Both the position numbers and the translations under genes were made by a program. DNA of 64,000 bases from Pipra filicauda (lineage: Eukaryota; Chordata; Aves; Passeriformes; Pipridae). Location of the stretch: positions 1,597,089 to 1,661,088 of the forward strand of contig NW_024104118.1 of assembly GCF_003945595.2 (NCBI RefSeq), given 5' to 3'. Positions 1-13,085 of the stretch are shown here, piece by piece (within the stretch, counting starts at the first letter, position 1; every line of letters begins with the position of its first letter). The notes under the pieces are model-generated. The model was not told where the DNA came from. It worked only from the letters and a program-made list of their open reading frames with translations, and ran no database searches.

Positions 1-3000
1 AACTCTAGTCACTGTTGAATTCAGCTATGAAGAATGCTTTGTTTTCCTGCTTCTAAGCCAAAACTCCTGGATACAGAGAAAAATTAATAAGAACTGCCTC
101 ATATTTTAGCTGTTACCATCTTGCTGTTATTTAGATGACTTAAGTAAATTATCAGAAATAAACCCAGCCAGCCAATCATCCTTTATAATGGTAGAGTACT
201 CCGATTTTTTAAATTGCTGCAAGATTAAAAAAAAAAAAATCTCAGAATTGAAATGCACACTCCTGAGCCAAACAGGAGCAGCACATGATAAACTCCCCCA
301 GAAGCACATAACTCAAGGAGTCAGTCGTAATGCAAGTACCAGAAGCCAGTTCAATACCATGTCCCCTGTGAGCTGTACAGTAACAGCAATTTTTCTGCAG
401 GAATACACAGCTGGTCCCGAAGCCACATCTCAGGAGTTGGGCTATTTGTCTTTTGCCTCACAAAAGTAATCAACTCTTGCTATGTCATCAGAAAATTCCC
501 CCTTCAGCAACCTGGTGCTGGACCCAAATGGTTCTCTAAGTGGTGATAGAAGGAAAAATAAAGCACATGACTTTTTTTTTTTATTATTATTTAAACCAAA
601 CATGCTTGCAATAAATAGTGAGCCAGTCACCAGGAATTCTAATGTCTTATTGGCAGACTTGGAGCACACATTTTTCATCCCACCTGATTAAGGTGACCCT
701 GGCATAAGAAGATTGTACTCAGGTTAAGATTTGGGTTTGTAGAGTCGGCATAACTGACCTCAGAGGGGGAAGAAATCACTGATATTTAAGCAAAAGTGAA
801 ATTCAGCCTTGCTCATGTGGAGAGCTCCCAGCTTCTGCACCTGCTCTTTTCTGAACTCAACCTCCTCCTTAGAGCACTTGTAAATCCACAGGTAAGTAAT
901 AAAAGTGAAGAGCTCCCACAGGACATCTCCCTTTAGTTGTGGTGCCTGCTCAGTGCTGCCCAGGATGGCTTTAGTCACCCTCACCAGCCACATCTCTCAA
1001 CTACCCTGCTCTTGGCATCTTGTTCTACAGGTTATCAGCTCCTGGAATATTAGACACTATTCTGCCTCTGTGTAACACACACATGCAGTGGGAGCCAGAG
1101 GTTGCAATCCCCAGCACTGCTGCCATGGAACACAATAAAGAACACACAGTAATCAGTCCTCCACGTGCCATGTGCCCAGCCCACAGCCCACAGCTCCTCA
1201 GCTGGGGGGTCACAGAAGCCCATGTGCCCTTTTCCAGTCTGCTCCTAAACCCATGCTCTGGACTTCTGCTGTACTTAAGACCATGACATCTGACCACACT
1301 CAGCTGCCAGGCCTGACCCTGCACCTCCTGTCTATCCAGTGTGCACAGAACCAGCTCTGATGCTGCTCTGGGAGAACTCAGCAGGACTGAACACACAGAA
1401 AGGGGTGGGTGGTTTGGATCTCATAGTAATATGAAGTTCAATGAAACTAGACTTTGTCTGGCTCACCAGCATTTAGTTCTCCAGCTGGCTACTGGCAAAC
1501 AGAGTGAGAGCCATCACTGAAGTGGATTCATGCATTTGCCAATTTGCTGTGCCACTGGTGTGATAAAATTGGAAGCAGAAACAGCTGAAGTGTTAAGCAA
1601 AAGAGGAGGAGGTGGGTAGAGACAAGGTGCAAAGAGTAAAGTTAGAGAAGGAAAGGATGTCTCTGTAAACTCAGCAGTGAAAAGGTCTTGTGGATAGTTA
1701 ATTCACAAAGACATTGGGATTTACCAACGGTGAAAGATGCAAAGGTGCAAAAAAGAAAGTGTTGGAAAAATAAGATTCAATGTAAGTACCATCCTAATAT
1801 TAAAAAGCATACCCTATGAGTAAAAGGCAAATAAAACAAGGAAAAGCTCATCTCCTTAACAGCTGTGGGTAGTAACTTTATATTCCTAGCCTTGTTTGCT
1901 GATAAAACAAGACTCATTCATTTCACATTCCTGTCCACTTGGCCCCCAACACCTTTGAAACTTCACAGCTGATTAAAGCTGTGCTGACCAGAAGGGCAGG
2001 GCTTTTAACCACTTCAACACCTCCACAGACAGCCAACCAGCAGAGGAGAGAAATCCCAATATGCTCACCTTGATTAAGCATCAGGGAACCTGTACTGGAC
2101 ACAGCCTTGCAAACCAGATTCTATTTTCAGCCAGTTCTGAAGTGCCTGGCTCTGACCTACTCATGACTGTAAGCAGTTGTTGAATGACTCAAGCAACTAA
2201 AGAGAATGAGACTGGGTACCTGAGTTTCTGGGGTTTGTTGGTGGTTTTTTGGCAGTAGAAGCTGCTTGAATTATGGCACAAATTCACATTGTATGTAGTT
2301 GGGTGCTAACCCCAAATACAATACTTTGGCTTACTCTGTATAAAAAAGCCACCACCTACCAGGATGAGAGCCTGGCCTTGATTCATTGCATGACCTCAGG
2401 CAAAGTGGTGTGTAAGCTTTCAGATACTTTGAGGAGACAAGGGACAAAGGATTCTCCCACTCTTCTCCAGGCACAGACATCCCCCCAGGCACTCTGGTAC
2501 TCAGCTCAGTGCTTACAGCTCTCACCTGCAGAAGTGCCCTTCTCATGCCTTGACAAGGTGACTGCCCACGGTTCTGTGGAGCCTGTCTCCTCAGACTCCT
2601 GTCTGAGTTGTAGGCACTGCAGGGCTGAAAAGCACAACCTCCAAATCCTCTGTACACCTCGTTTAAATCCCCGTCTTGCAAGCTGCTCCTGCTGGCAGCG
2701 TAGCTGTGAGCAGGTGGTTACACCAGCCCCTCAAATGTACTTGAAAGCATCGTTTCCAGCACTTCCCAAACATTCATACAGATTAGCAGCACTTCAGAGG
2801 ATTTCTATGTTTTACACTGTGCTTCCTAGTTAGTTCAAAGCTAGCTTTTGTGAAGACTGCAGTACAGAGTGAAGTATCAGGCATAACCTTTCCAACTGGG
2901 AGTCTTTTATCCTCTGTACCACTTTCTATGAGATTCATCCTCTTTTTTTTTGCAGCTGCCTCAAAATAGCCTGGATATGAATCATGTTAATAAAATACTA

Positions 3001-6000
3001 ATCTGCTTTAATTGAAGGATTTTCCAAGTGCACACAACAAGGTAACAAGAAACACCCTAAAGATAATTTTTTAAAAAGCACTGAAGCCAACATAAACCTC
3101 AGTGTGATGATCATAATTGCTTGGCAGAGAATAAGGAGAAAAAAAAAGACCTGTGGGATCTGCAGTTCCCTACAAGCTCACAACCCTGCTACCCTGTGCT
3201 CAGACACAGTATACGGGCCAGGACAAATGGGTTGGACTGACATTTCCAGTTCAGCTGTGCTTTGGAGAGTAAAACTGGGGTATAACCAGCATGGCTCTTA
3301 ACAAGAAACAGCACATCATGCTCAGTGGGGTGTGTGCTCAGATCGGTTCTGCTTCTGCAGCTTTGGAGGTGTCCCTGGCAAAGGAACCCATGCAGGCATG
3401 AGATGGGGAGTGGGAAGTAAGACATCAGGCAGGAGAGTCCTCTGAATTAAAGTTGGCAGAGACAGATTTTGGGAAAGCTGAGGGATGTGATATCTCCTCC
3501 CACCCACATACAGCAATTATTTCAGTCAGACAGCCAGAGAGGAATGTAAGGGGGGGAAAGCTGCTACATCACATGCAAACATGCTGTGCTCCCTTGTGAC
3601 CACCCTTCTCTGAAGCTGTCTGTTTTACCAAGAGACCCACTCGGTCACAGAAAGTCTGGGATAATTCCTCTGTAAGCAGAGAGCTCTCCCATACAACATG
3701 AGGTTCCCCAAAGCCACCTCTTGGAAGCCTCTGTGCACCAACAAACAGCTTCTCCCTCTCTCTCTCCTCCTCAGCCCCAGCTGACAAAGGCCTGTAGATG
3801 TGCTTTGAGAGCAGGGGGAAAATCCTGTTAGCCTGAAATCCAATTTCATTCCCAGCACAGATATTTGTATCTTTTTAACCCACACATTTCTGCTCTCCTG
3901 TGCCAGTCACTCACTTTCCACAGCCTCCCTGGTGCCAGTGTTGGTAGCCCAAAGCCAGAAAGAACCACTAGGCTCAGAGAAACACAAGACAGTTTGATTA
4001 TGAATGGATTATAAATTTTGCATATTAAAAAAGAGCTTTTTCTTGTGAGAATTAAGCAAAACACAAGGGATTAATCTGAAAGAGAAGGTTTTGAATCTTG
4101 GAATGATACACTTTATCAAGGCTAGCTTCCCTTGACATTGCTAGAGACACTATGAAAGGCCTTTGGCCTCTTGTTTGCTGTTCTCACATCTTAAATTGAA
4201 GGCTGATGATAAATCTGCAGCAAACAGCAATTTTAAATTCTTTGTCCTGGCACGTTTAGCCTTTGTAAAGACATCAAGCACTGTAAGCTCTCTGGGCAGC
4301 TTCTCCCCCTTTCTCAGCCACTGTAACTGATCCCTGGAGAAACTGTTTTCCAGCCTCTTTCATCTCACATTTTAAGGCTGCTTTAGCTCTGTGTTTCAAT
4401 GACAGCAGCCTCAAGAACATCATCTTCTCAAAGGGCAAGGTCTAAAGGGACTCAGGTCACCAGGAGGGCTGGGAGGATGAGTGTAGCACTTTGGACAAAC
4501 CTCACAGCTCTAATGACACAGGACTCACCTTTCCCTCAGATGCTCACAATCAGCAGCTGCCTTCAGGTGAGCAAGAACCTCTCCCTGACAGTTGTTACAA
4601 AACTTAATTGCACTTAGAAGTAACTGAAACCTCCACAAAATGGTATTTAGGCAGAAAAAACAGTCATGTAAATCATAGCAAGTCTGGGTACATCTGTCAG
4701 TCACAAGGCAGGGGCAGGCAGAAACACCCAGCCTAGCTCTGACTTTCAAAGGACTGCACATGCACAAGTGGCCACTTAAACTAAAAGAACTAGAAAGAGA
4801 GGAATGTATTTTAAAAACTCTGGGAAAGGAAATCAGTGGCAATGAGAGACTGGAAGCATTTCACCTCAGGATATCTCCAGCTCAGTGACTGCAGTGTTTA
4901 CAGCTTGCTCAAAATCAAAGCGTTTCGGCTGGAACGATGACAACATATTTATTAAAAAAAAACAAAACTCAGCAAGAAAAATCCTCAAGAAATTAGTTCA
5001 GCACTGATCTGGCCTGACCTGTCTGGTTTTGTGCCAATCCCACTAAATCAATTACTCCTACTACCTCAAATGGGACTGTACCAAGAACATCACAGACATG
5101 GTTGTAGCTTAGTCAGAATGGGATGGCTTTTGCTCCTTTGCATGTTGGCATGCTTCAGACTGCCACACATTAGGAGCAGATGGAACATAGATTGCACTAG
5201 ATAGAACTCCAAATAAGTCTTTGGCTATGCAAGACACATAGACAGTCTCTGGAGACTCTCAATCACGGATAAGAAATTGTAAGGTTCCAGTCAAATTCTA
5301 AAAATACACCACCTTTACTGACAAGCAAATGTATCCCATGCTTATATTTAGCTCATGTCCACATTCAGAGTGACTGCTGTTAAATTTTATATGACAACAT
5401 ATTGTTTTTGACCACACACTGGGACAGACATGTCACAAACCTAATTTGACAGAGATTTTATGGACAGCTAGAGGGGAATCTCACACACATACACAGGTTA
5501 ATTATACAGGATAAAAAAAAAAAACAACAGTAAGCCAGATGCTTTGTTAAATAGCTTATATGTACCACTTAGGAAACAAATAAAGTACCCAGTGAGTCAG
5601 ATCTATTACCTTCTGATTATCTGATCAAATGTATCAGATTGTCACAGAGGTTTGTTGGGGAGGAGGACCCAGCCTGTTATTCAGCATCAGCACCTCACCA
5701 CAACCAAAACATCAATAATTCGTGTGGGTTTCCTTGCTTGGAAAAATAAACGACTCCCGAGCTCTCAGAGGCACAGCTGCCACAAAGGATAATAAAGCCC
5801 AGGAGTGGTTACAAAACTGAGGCCCTCATAATGATTTCCTCTCAGTCATAACTGATTATATCCACACAACAGAATCCCAAGACGTCGCTAATGATAGTAG
5901 AATCTGTCAGTATGTGAGATGCTGTGAGACTTGGTGAATTAAGCCCCATTATTGCCCTAAATTATAGATAAATTTCTCCCTTTCCTTGGTGATTTGCAAC

Positions 6001-9000
6001 ATATTTTTTCTGCAGGGCAGTTAGATGATGTCAGCACAAATTACTGCTTTCCACACAGCGCAGATGAGAGAACCAGAGGCATTAAAGAGACTTACCAAAC
6101 CCAAATCTGAAGAGACAGAAGGAACTGCTTCTTTTGACTTGGAAATAACAAATTCTGCTGTGGGGTGCTGGGTAAGGCAAAAGAAAAAAACCTCATTTGG
6201 GACACCGGTGCAGCTTCCAAAGCTCGACATACTTAAAAAATCGAAATTCAGATTCTTACTCTAAATTACCAAAAACCCCCAAACAACAGAAGTGCCTGTG
6301 CTTAGATGCTCATGTCTCTGCATTAAATATATATTGATGTGTAATGCTGAGATATTAAGTTATCATGTAGCAAACTAGGGAGCTCTATTTTCGGCTTCGA
6401 AAAATAATGAATATACAATGTCATTTAGAGTGTTTTTCTAAATGGTTTCCTATTCTTTTAGTTTTTCCTAGTAGGCCCAAGTTGAAGGAAGGGTAGAGGA
6501 AATGTGGTTACATGTTTGAGGAAAGTTCACAAGTTCTATAAGAGGCAAAGTTTGCAGTCAGGAGTGGGATCTTTTACTACTGCAAGTGACATGAAAAAAA
6601 CCCCAACAGGTTGTCAGACACATGGCTCTATAAAGTTTTTTGTTACTGGATATACAAATACTCAGTTTGCAAATCCAAGGCCTGGTAACTGCTTCATTAT
6701 CCTGCATAATTTCCACTATGGCCCTGTGTGCACCAGCAGCCAAGCTCTTGGTTGCCATCTGCTGTTCCTGCTTTTACACGTCTCCACTTTCATTAGGTCA
6801 TGACAAGGAGTCTCAAAGAACTGTTCAGAACAGCCACAGCTGCTGCTCTCACACACAGCCTGAGGTCCAGCTGGTCCTGTGGAGAGCACAGGCACAACTG
6901 GAAAGAGATCCTGCTCAGACTTCCACTTCAGCCCTGGCACCGTTACCACCCCCCTCCCATCCAACACAGTGTTCCATATCCCAGTTCCCTCCTCTGGGAT
7001 CAGATCTCTGGGCTACAAGTCTCCCAGTGACTGCTACTTCCCAAGCTCAGCAGATATAAAAGCCTCAAATTAAAACAATTAAGTTTGGAGCCCCTCTCTA
7101 GGCAAAAATTGAGGCTGTGCCTGCGTCTCCACCTGTGTTTTCACTTCCATCCCTCTCTGCACCGCAGCAGGAACAGATCTACTGGTACCCAAACACCTCC
7201 AAGTGGAAGCCTCTCATGTTGAAGATTCCATGCAGAGTGCACTCCCACATTTACAGAACCACATGCCCTGCACATCTGTTCTGGTGACATTTCTTTACAT
7301 TTAGCATGTTTAATTTTTGAAGAGTTTAAAGAGATCGGATACTTCCATGTTATACATTAAATATTTTCCAAGCACGAGTCAGCTTCTTCAGGGCCTCTAA
7401 CGTTAAAATCACAGGGAGAATTCAGCTCTGTTCCACCAAAAAGAGGGCCAAAGAGCTTGTGTATTGAATTTCCATGCTTCTGCAGGCACCTGACTTGGGG
7501 TTGCCCATTCAGTTCTTTTCAGAACCAACCCACTGTCTGCACTTTCACAGTTTCAGCAGCTGCCAGGAAGCAGAAACAACAGGCATTTCTGCTCTCATAT
7601 CGGTCTATGTAGGCTTCATATTTGTTGTTACCACCCTGTGAAACCACCAGAAGGCTGCAGGAACCCAAAGAACTCCACACAGAACTCTTATGGGAGAGCT
7701 GTTAGCCTGGGCTTCCTGCTGGGCTGAAGTCAACTCCAAAGGGGGATCCAGCTCTCACTGACAGCTGCCATAACAAAGTCAGCCTCCAGCAAAACTCTGT
7801 TGAACTTGAAACTGGATTTTATTTTCCATTGTGTTCCTTCAAAGCAATTCAAATTAAAAGGAATCTCACTAACAGCCTCCTGTGCTGCACTGACAGTCTG
7901 GGTACTTTCAAACTGTAGAAGCCCGAAAACTTGGAATTTGGATGTCTAACTCCTTAACAGGCTTCTGCCAACCCTCAGTGTGCTTTGGACAGCCCTCACT
8001 CCGAGGCAGTGATGATGCAGGTTATTGTCTAAGATGTATTCACAACTGTAGCCACATCTGGATCTCAGTCGTTAAGGAGAAGGAAAGCCACAAGGGATTA
8101 TGAAGTTAAAAGGCTGTTAAAGATCCCTAGTCCTGCCACAGCAGCACTGCCAGGTTCCCTCCAGGGCAAACAAACCCAGCATCCTTTTCATTCACTTGTT
8201 AATTAACAAACAAAAGCCTATTTGGTAGTGGAAGTGTAAATGTGAAAGCCAAAGTACTACAGGGCTCCCTGGTGTTTTCATGATTCTTTTTCATTCCTTG
8301 CCATCCAAGCCCTTTACAAATCAGTTAATTCTTTGCAAATCCTTATCCTTGCTTTACACCTGGGCACTGAACAATGATGGTACTCAGCTAAACACAGCCC
8401 TGAACACTCGCAGTAAAGCTGAGAACAAAGCCTATGTCTTCTGGCCCTCAGTCTTGTATCCTAAAGCCCTCTTTTTTCTGGACTTTTGGAATTTGCTCAT
8501 TTTGAAATGTAGCAGTTCCAAATAAAAAGGTAAAGCTCAAACAGTGTAATCATCATTCACTCTTCTACTCCTCCACTTGGAGGGATGTGCAGATCCAGAA
8601 GTTATGATTCCCTCCATTGTGTGTGAGAGAGAAACCTTTGGATTCTGCCACAGACAGTTATGGGTTTGTTTTATTTCTGGCACACAAGTGCCTCAGAAGA
8701 CTAATCCACAAATGCCAGTGTCTCATCCTAAAAGCCCCAGTGTACAAAACAACCATTACTGTCCTGGCATGGGCCCAGCCCAGACAGCAGGGAAGGAGTG
8801 AGCAGGTTTGCCTCAGGGAAGAGTGAGGGTTAGAAATCCAGTACAACTCTTCACAATGTTGCAGTGCCCTGTGTCCTGCACCACAGCACTGCTGGGTTTT
8901 CCAGATGACCCCCTATGCACTTATCCATTGCTGTGAGCATCCTGCAGTATATAGAGGCACCTTGAGAAGAAAAATCATTTTACTGCCAAAAAAAAAGTGA

Positions 9001-12000
9001 TCCTTCTAATACAACTCTGTCCAGTACGAAATTTGCCAGCCTCACAGATAAACCTCACGTGACTTTACAGCCTGTGCAAGATCTGCAGGTTTGGCCCTGC
9101 AACATTAAATTTGACAACAGCTTGAAAAATACCAATTGATTTATTCACAGCATCTCCTTTTAGTAGGCAGTGGAGATTTCCTCAACAGCTCACCAATTAC
9201 TGCAGAAGGCAGTAGTAAATGGCATTAAAATTTCAGTCTGTGTAGTTGACTGTGCATTTGCCTTAGCACAGGCTGCTTACTCTTTACTCTTGGGGTAATT
9301 CTGTTTTATTTCACAGCCATGTTCTCTGCATTATAATTTTTGGCACCTATAGTAAACAGTTGTTTGCTGTAGGATTTTGCTACAGGACTTCACACATATT
9401 TCAGTAGAAAGGTGTAAATACTGAAAAAGCCGGGAACAAATCCTTAGTAACTGATTCTTAGGTTCAGTTTGGTAACAAATAAAGGGATGAGGATTAAAGG
9501 GACAATTCTACTGAATCTGGAAAACATTGTGAATACCAAAAGATATAACACACCCAAAGATACAACACACTCTGCTGTTGCACCAAAACTGGAAACTGGG
9601 CAACAATGACAGTGATTTGGCAGGCAAGGAAGCATTTTCTTAGTCAGAATAATGTATCAAGGTAGATAAACTTAAACAGAGCTTCCAATCCTGGATCTTA
9701 TATTGGGAGTTTTTACTTCAAAAAGTAAGAGCACACAAAAAATGCCCATGCTCCACATAGGAACACACTGGTTTCGGTGAGGATGTGCACATATTTAGCC
9801 CCTTTTTTATTAACTTCATGCAAAATGCAGGCATTGCAGGAATGGCTACAGCCTCTTTTAAAATGTGGTCAAAGAATGCATGACTGCTTGCCAGTCATAT
9901 ATTGGGCAGTCAAAAGGAAGCAAAAGAGAACAGTAAAAACAAAAGCATCAGCTCCAAAATAGCACCCTCCAGCTGCTGCTTTGGAGAACCCTCTGGCCTT
10001 GTTACACTTGTGCACTTTGGAGGTTAAAGATGATGATAATCAGTGAGTGTTAGAGGCTTTACTACTACTGCTCTAAATACTCTACAAACACAACACACCT
10101 GTCAGCTCACACAGCACGTGGCAACAACTTTCAAGTATTAATCATAAAAAGGAAAGCATTGTTTTTCCAAGAGAGGCTTTGTCTGCCACCAGAGCAGAAA
10201 GGTGGCTTTTCATTTGTCCATAATAACTCATATTTTGACCATGAAAACTGGAATCACATCCATTGCTAAAGAGTCATTACTGTTACTAACGTTGTCCCAG
10301 TGCTATCAGTGGCAATTCTCTGGAACATTTTGTGGGTTTGGAGCAGATTATGATGGGATAACATATAGCATCATTGTTTGAAATCCTAAAAGAGTGTTAT
10401 TTACCTGACAATTTGGCAGCAGCCACAGCTCTGTTTTGCACTGCCATTTGCAAAAGCTTGATGGTGTTATGCCATCAAGGCAGCTGGTGTTGTGCCCGAA
10501 GGCAGCTTATTGCAAATACCTGTAATGAATTGCTCGGAATCCATCTGGCAAGGCAAAGGTAACTACAGAGGTGCTACAGGAAAGAGATTTTATTACCATA
10601 TAGATACAGTCCACCTCTGTAGAGTAAGCCTCTGGATGAAAACTAGTCCTCCAGTATAAAGCACCTACTAATCCAAAAAAAGCTTACTAAATTCCAAAGC
10701 CTTAGATTACAACAGACTAAATATTACACAAGTCCTTGCCCTTCCCACTGATTCCTACTAACAGTTGTGAGGATACAGTTAGGCTCATCCAGCTCACAGT
10801 TACTGGAACTACAGGGCCACAGTTTTGTTTTGCCTTGCAGATTTTAAATTGGGCTACACCACAGCACTGTTAAATGAAGCTGCAACAGTGCAACTTAACC
10901 CAAAAACATTAGCACCAGAATGACCGAGCCATCACCGTCTCTAACAGGACTGTAAGTGCATTTGTAAGGAAAAAAATTCCAGGGATGCAGAATGTTGGCT
11001 CCAGCACAGCTGTTCTAATCAGCTCATCCAGATACTGGTGAGTAGGGAAAACTAGGATTTTACCTGCAGGGCCTGCTGGATATTTGCAGAAGTTACTTGT
11101 AAGGAGCTCCACTCCTCAGCCAATAGAGAGCAAAGGAAGCCTTGCTGCTGCTGCTGCTGCTGACATGAGCCAGGACTTTGGCAGGTATCATTAAGTTCAC
11201 TCAGGCATAAGGTGACAGGAAAAAAACCTGCCATTAGTTGACATTTTCTGTAGTAATTTTCAAGCAGAAGGTGACAGCTCTTCTGCTTGTGCAGCAGTCA
11301 GTCAGCCAGTCCCATGTGTTCTGTAAGGCCACTATTTAACAAGCCCATTTGAAGCCTCTTATCAATCTAGCTGAGTTGTGACCTCAGCCCTGAACTTCAT
11401 TTCAGCATCACAATTAATGGAAACTAATGGTGCCTTTCCACCTGGAAGCTTTTGTTTTTTGCAGCAAACTGCCTGCACCTGTACTTGTCCCATTAAGGAA
11501 GCTGGCTACACCCCAGGCTGCTTCCACTCTGAAAGCTCCAGTATTTCTGACTGGTTCTTTCTTAATGCAAGCAGCAGCTTGAAATCAGCACGATAAATCT
11601 GCAAAAAGGGGACTGCCAGTTTTCCTGGGCACTTGAACATCTTGCATTCCTCATGCATCTAAGAGCTCTAATACCCCAAGGCATACGAAGCACTGCAGCA
11701 CCAGGAACAACCCCCCAGCCAGTTGGTGGATGGCTCTCTGCCATGCTACTCCCATGCTTGCACAGTGCATTAACATGAGAACCCAGAAAATCACATATGC
11801 TAATGTCTGCTGAAAAGACTTTTCAGGACCTGAGCTTAATGAGCAAATGGAATCCTGCAGCATCACTGTGGGGAAAACAGTTGCAGAGCACAAGGGATGA
11901 AGGAAGACCTCGCGTGCTCTGTCAGAATGAAAGAACACAAGTGGATGGCAAAGGAGGGAATATGGCCAGAAAACCAGCTGTGGTAATTCCTCCTGTCCAC

Positions 12001-12724
12001 CTCAGCTTCAACAGCAAAACCAGTGCAATCAGTGCATGATCTGTGACCCTCTGATGACCCACGGCTCCAGGAAAGCAGTCCCAACCTATTTTGTGATACT
12101 TGAGCTGCTGTTCAACTCTCAAGCACCAAGCAGCATAGATGGTACAAGCAGGGTGGCTTCAGGGGCCATACATGTTACTTCTGTAACCACTGCACAGGCA
12201 CGGAGGCTGCGCTGGCAGATGGAAGGTTTGCCTTTGGGGAGAAACAGGTCAGACATCAGAAAATAAAAATGCAGAAACAGCTGCGTCTTCCCTGCCCAGC
12301 AGGCTGGTACTTTGCTCAAACATCCCCTCAGTAATGAAGGCTCAGCTCTGGAGAGCAATTCCCTGCATGTTATGAAACACAAGCTCACCCAGCAGGCTCA
12401 GGAGTGCAGCAAGGTCTCTGACCCTACAAGCCTCTGACAAGGGACAGGCCTTGTAGTGAGAAGCAGAAGGCTCGGGATTAACACTGCTTGGGACACACCT
12501 CCCAGGGTCTCTCACTGTTGCAAGAGTGCAATTTTCTGAGGGCTCCTTTTCTGCATGCTGTTAATTAAATACTGGAGAAGAACACAGAAATAGTCATATT
12601 TTCAGGCAGTTAGTCTGGTCACAGGTACTCACTCAGACTGCACTGGCTCTTTTCATCCCAGTAGAAAACTTCTGTTTGTCTCTCTCCTGAAACCAACATC
12701 CTCCCCCTCAGATTCCACATTATT
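1..12724. other. Intergenic region upstream of CHRNB4, no gene recognised
   Basis: No exon, RNA gene or full transposon could be supported here on either strand. Open frames exist (the longest about 186 codons at 2273-2833, plus strand) but they resemble no family I know, and frames of this size occur by chance. Visible details are scattered A and T runs and a short CTG run at 11142-11162. The stretch is upstream of the CHRNB4 start, so it may carry distal control elements, but I cannot point to one with confidence. Confidence 0.6.
11142..11162. repeat. Short (CTG)n microsatellite
   Basis: About seven uninterrupted GCT/CTG trinucleotide units lie in intergenic DNA. On the minus strand this is a CAG run. 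No coding context is visible. Confidence 0.8.
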
Positions 12725-13085
12725 TAGAATCATAGAATAATTTGGGTTGGAAGGGACCTTTAAAGGTCACCTAGTCCAACCCACCCCTGAAATGAGCAGG
12801 GACATCTTCAACTAGACTGGAGCCCAATCCAACTTGACTCTGAATGCTTCCTGGGATGGGGCATCCACCACCATTCTGGGAAACCAGTTCTGGTGTTTCA
12901 ACACCATCACTGTAAAAAATTTCTTCCTTAGATCTAGTCTGGATCTACCTCTTCTGGTTTAAAAACATTGCTCCTTGTCCTATTAAAACAGTAGTTACCA
13001 CCTTAAGGGACTCAAAGGCCACATTAAGGCCCCTCCAAGAGCCTTCTCCAGACTAAACAACCCCCACTTAAACCAATTCCAGCTA
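12725..13085 (-). mobile_element. CR1 LINE fragment, 3' part (minus orientation)
   Basis: The plus strand begins with TAGAATCATAGAATAATTTG, then GGTTGGAAGGGACCTTTAAA, GTCACCTAGTCCAACCCACC and GCAGGGACATCTTCAACTAG, and ends near GAGCCTTCTCCAGACTAAAC. This is the reverse complement of the conserved 3' end of chicken-repeat-1 elements, so the element lies on the minus strand. It is about 360 bases, 5'-truncated, diverged, and has no intact reverse transcriptase frame. CR1 is the dominant LINE of birds and also occurs in crocodilians and turtles, which supports the assignment of the host. The outer boundary near 13085 is approximate. Confidence 0.92.

Noticed and set aside
2273..2833. 186-codon plus-strand frame
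   Set aside because: Composition is Ser/Cys/Leu-rich without domains, it resembles no family I know, and a 116-codon antisense frame overlaps it. Probably chance.
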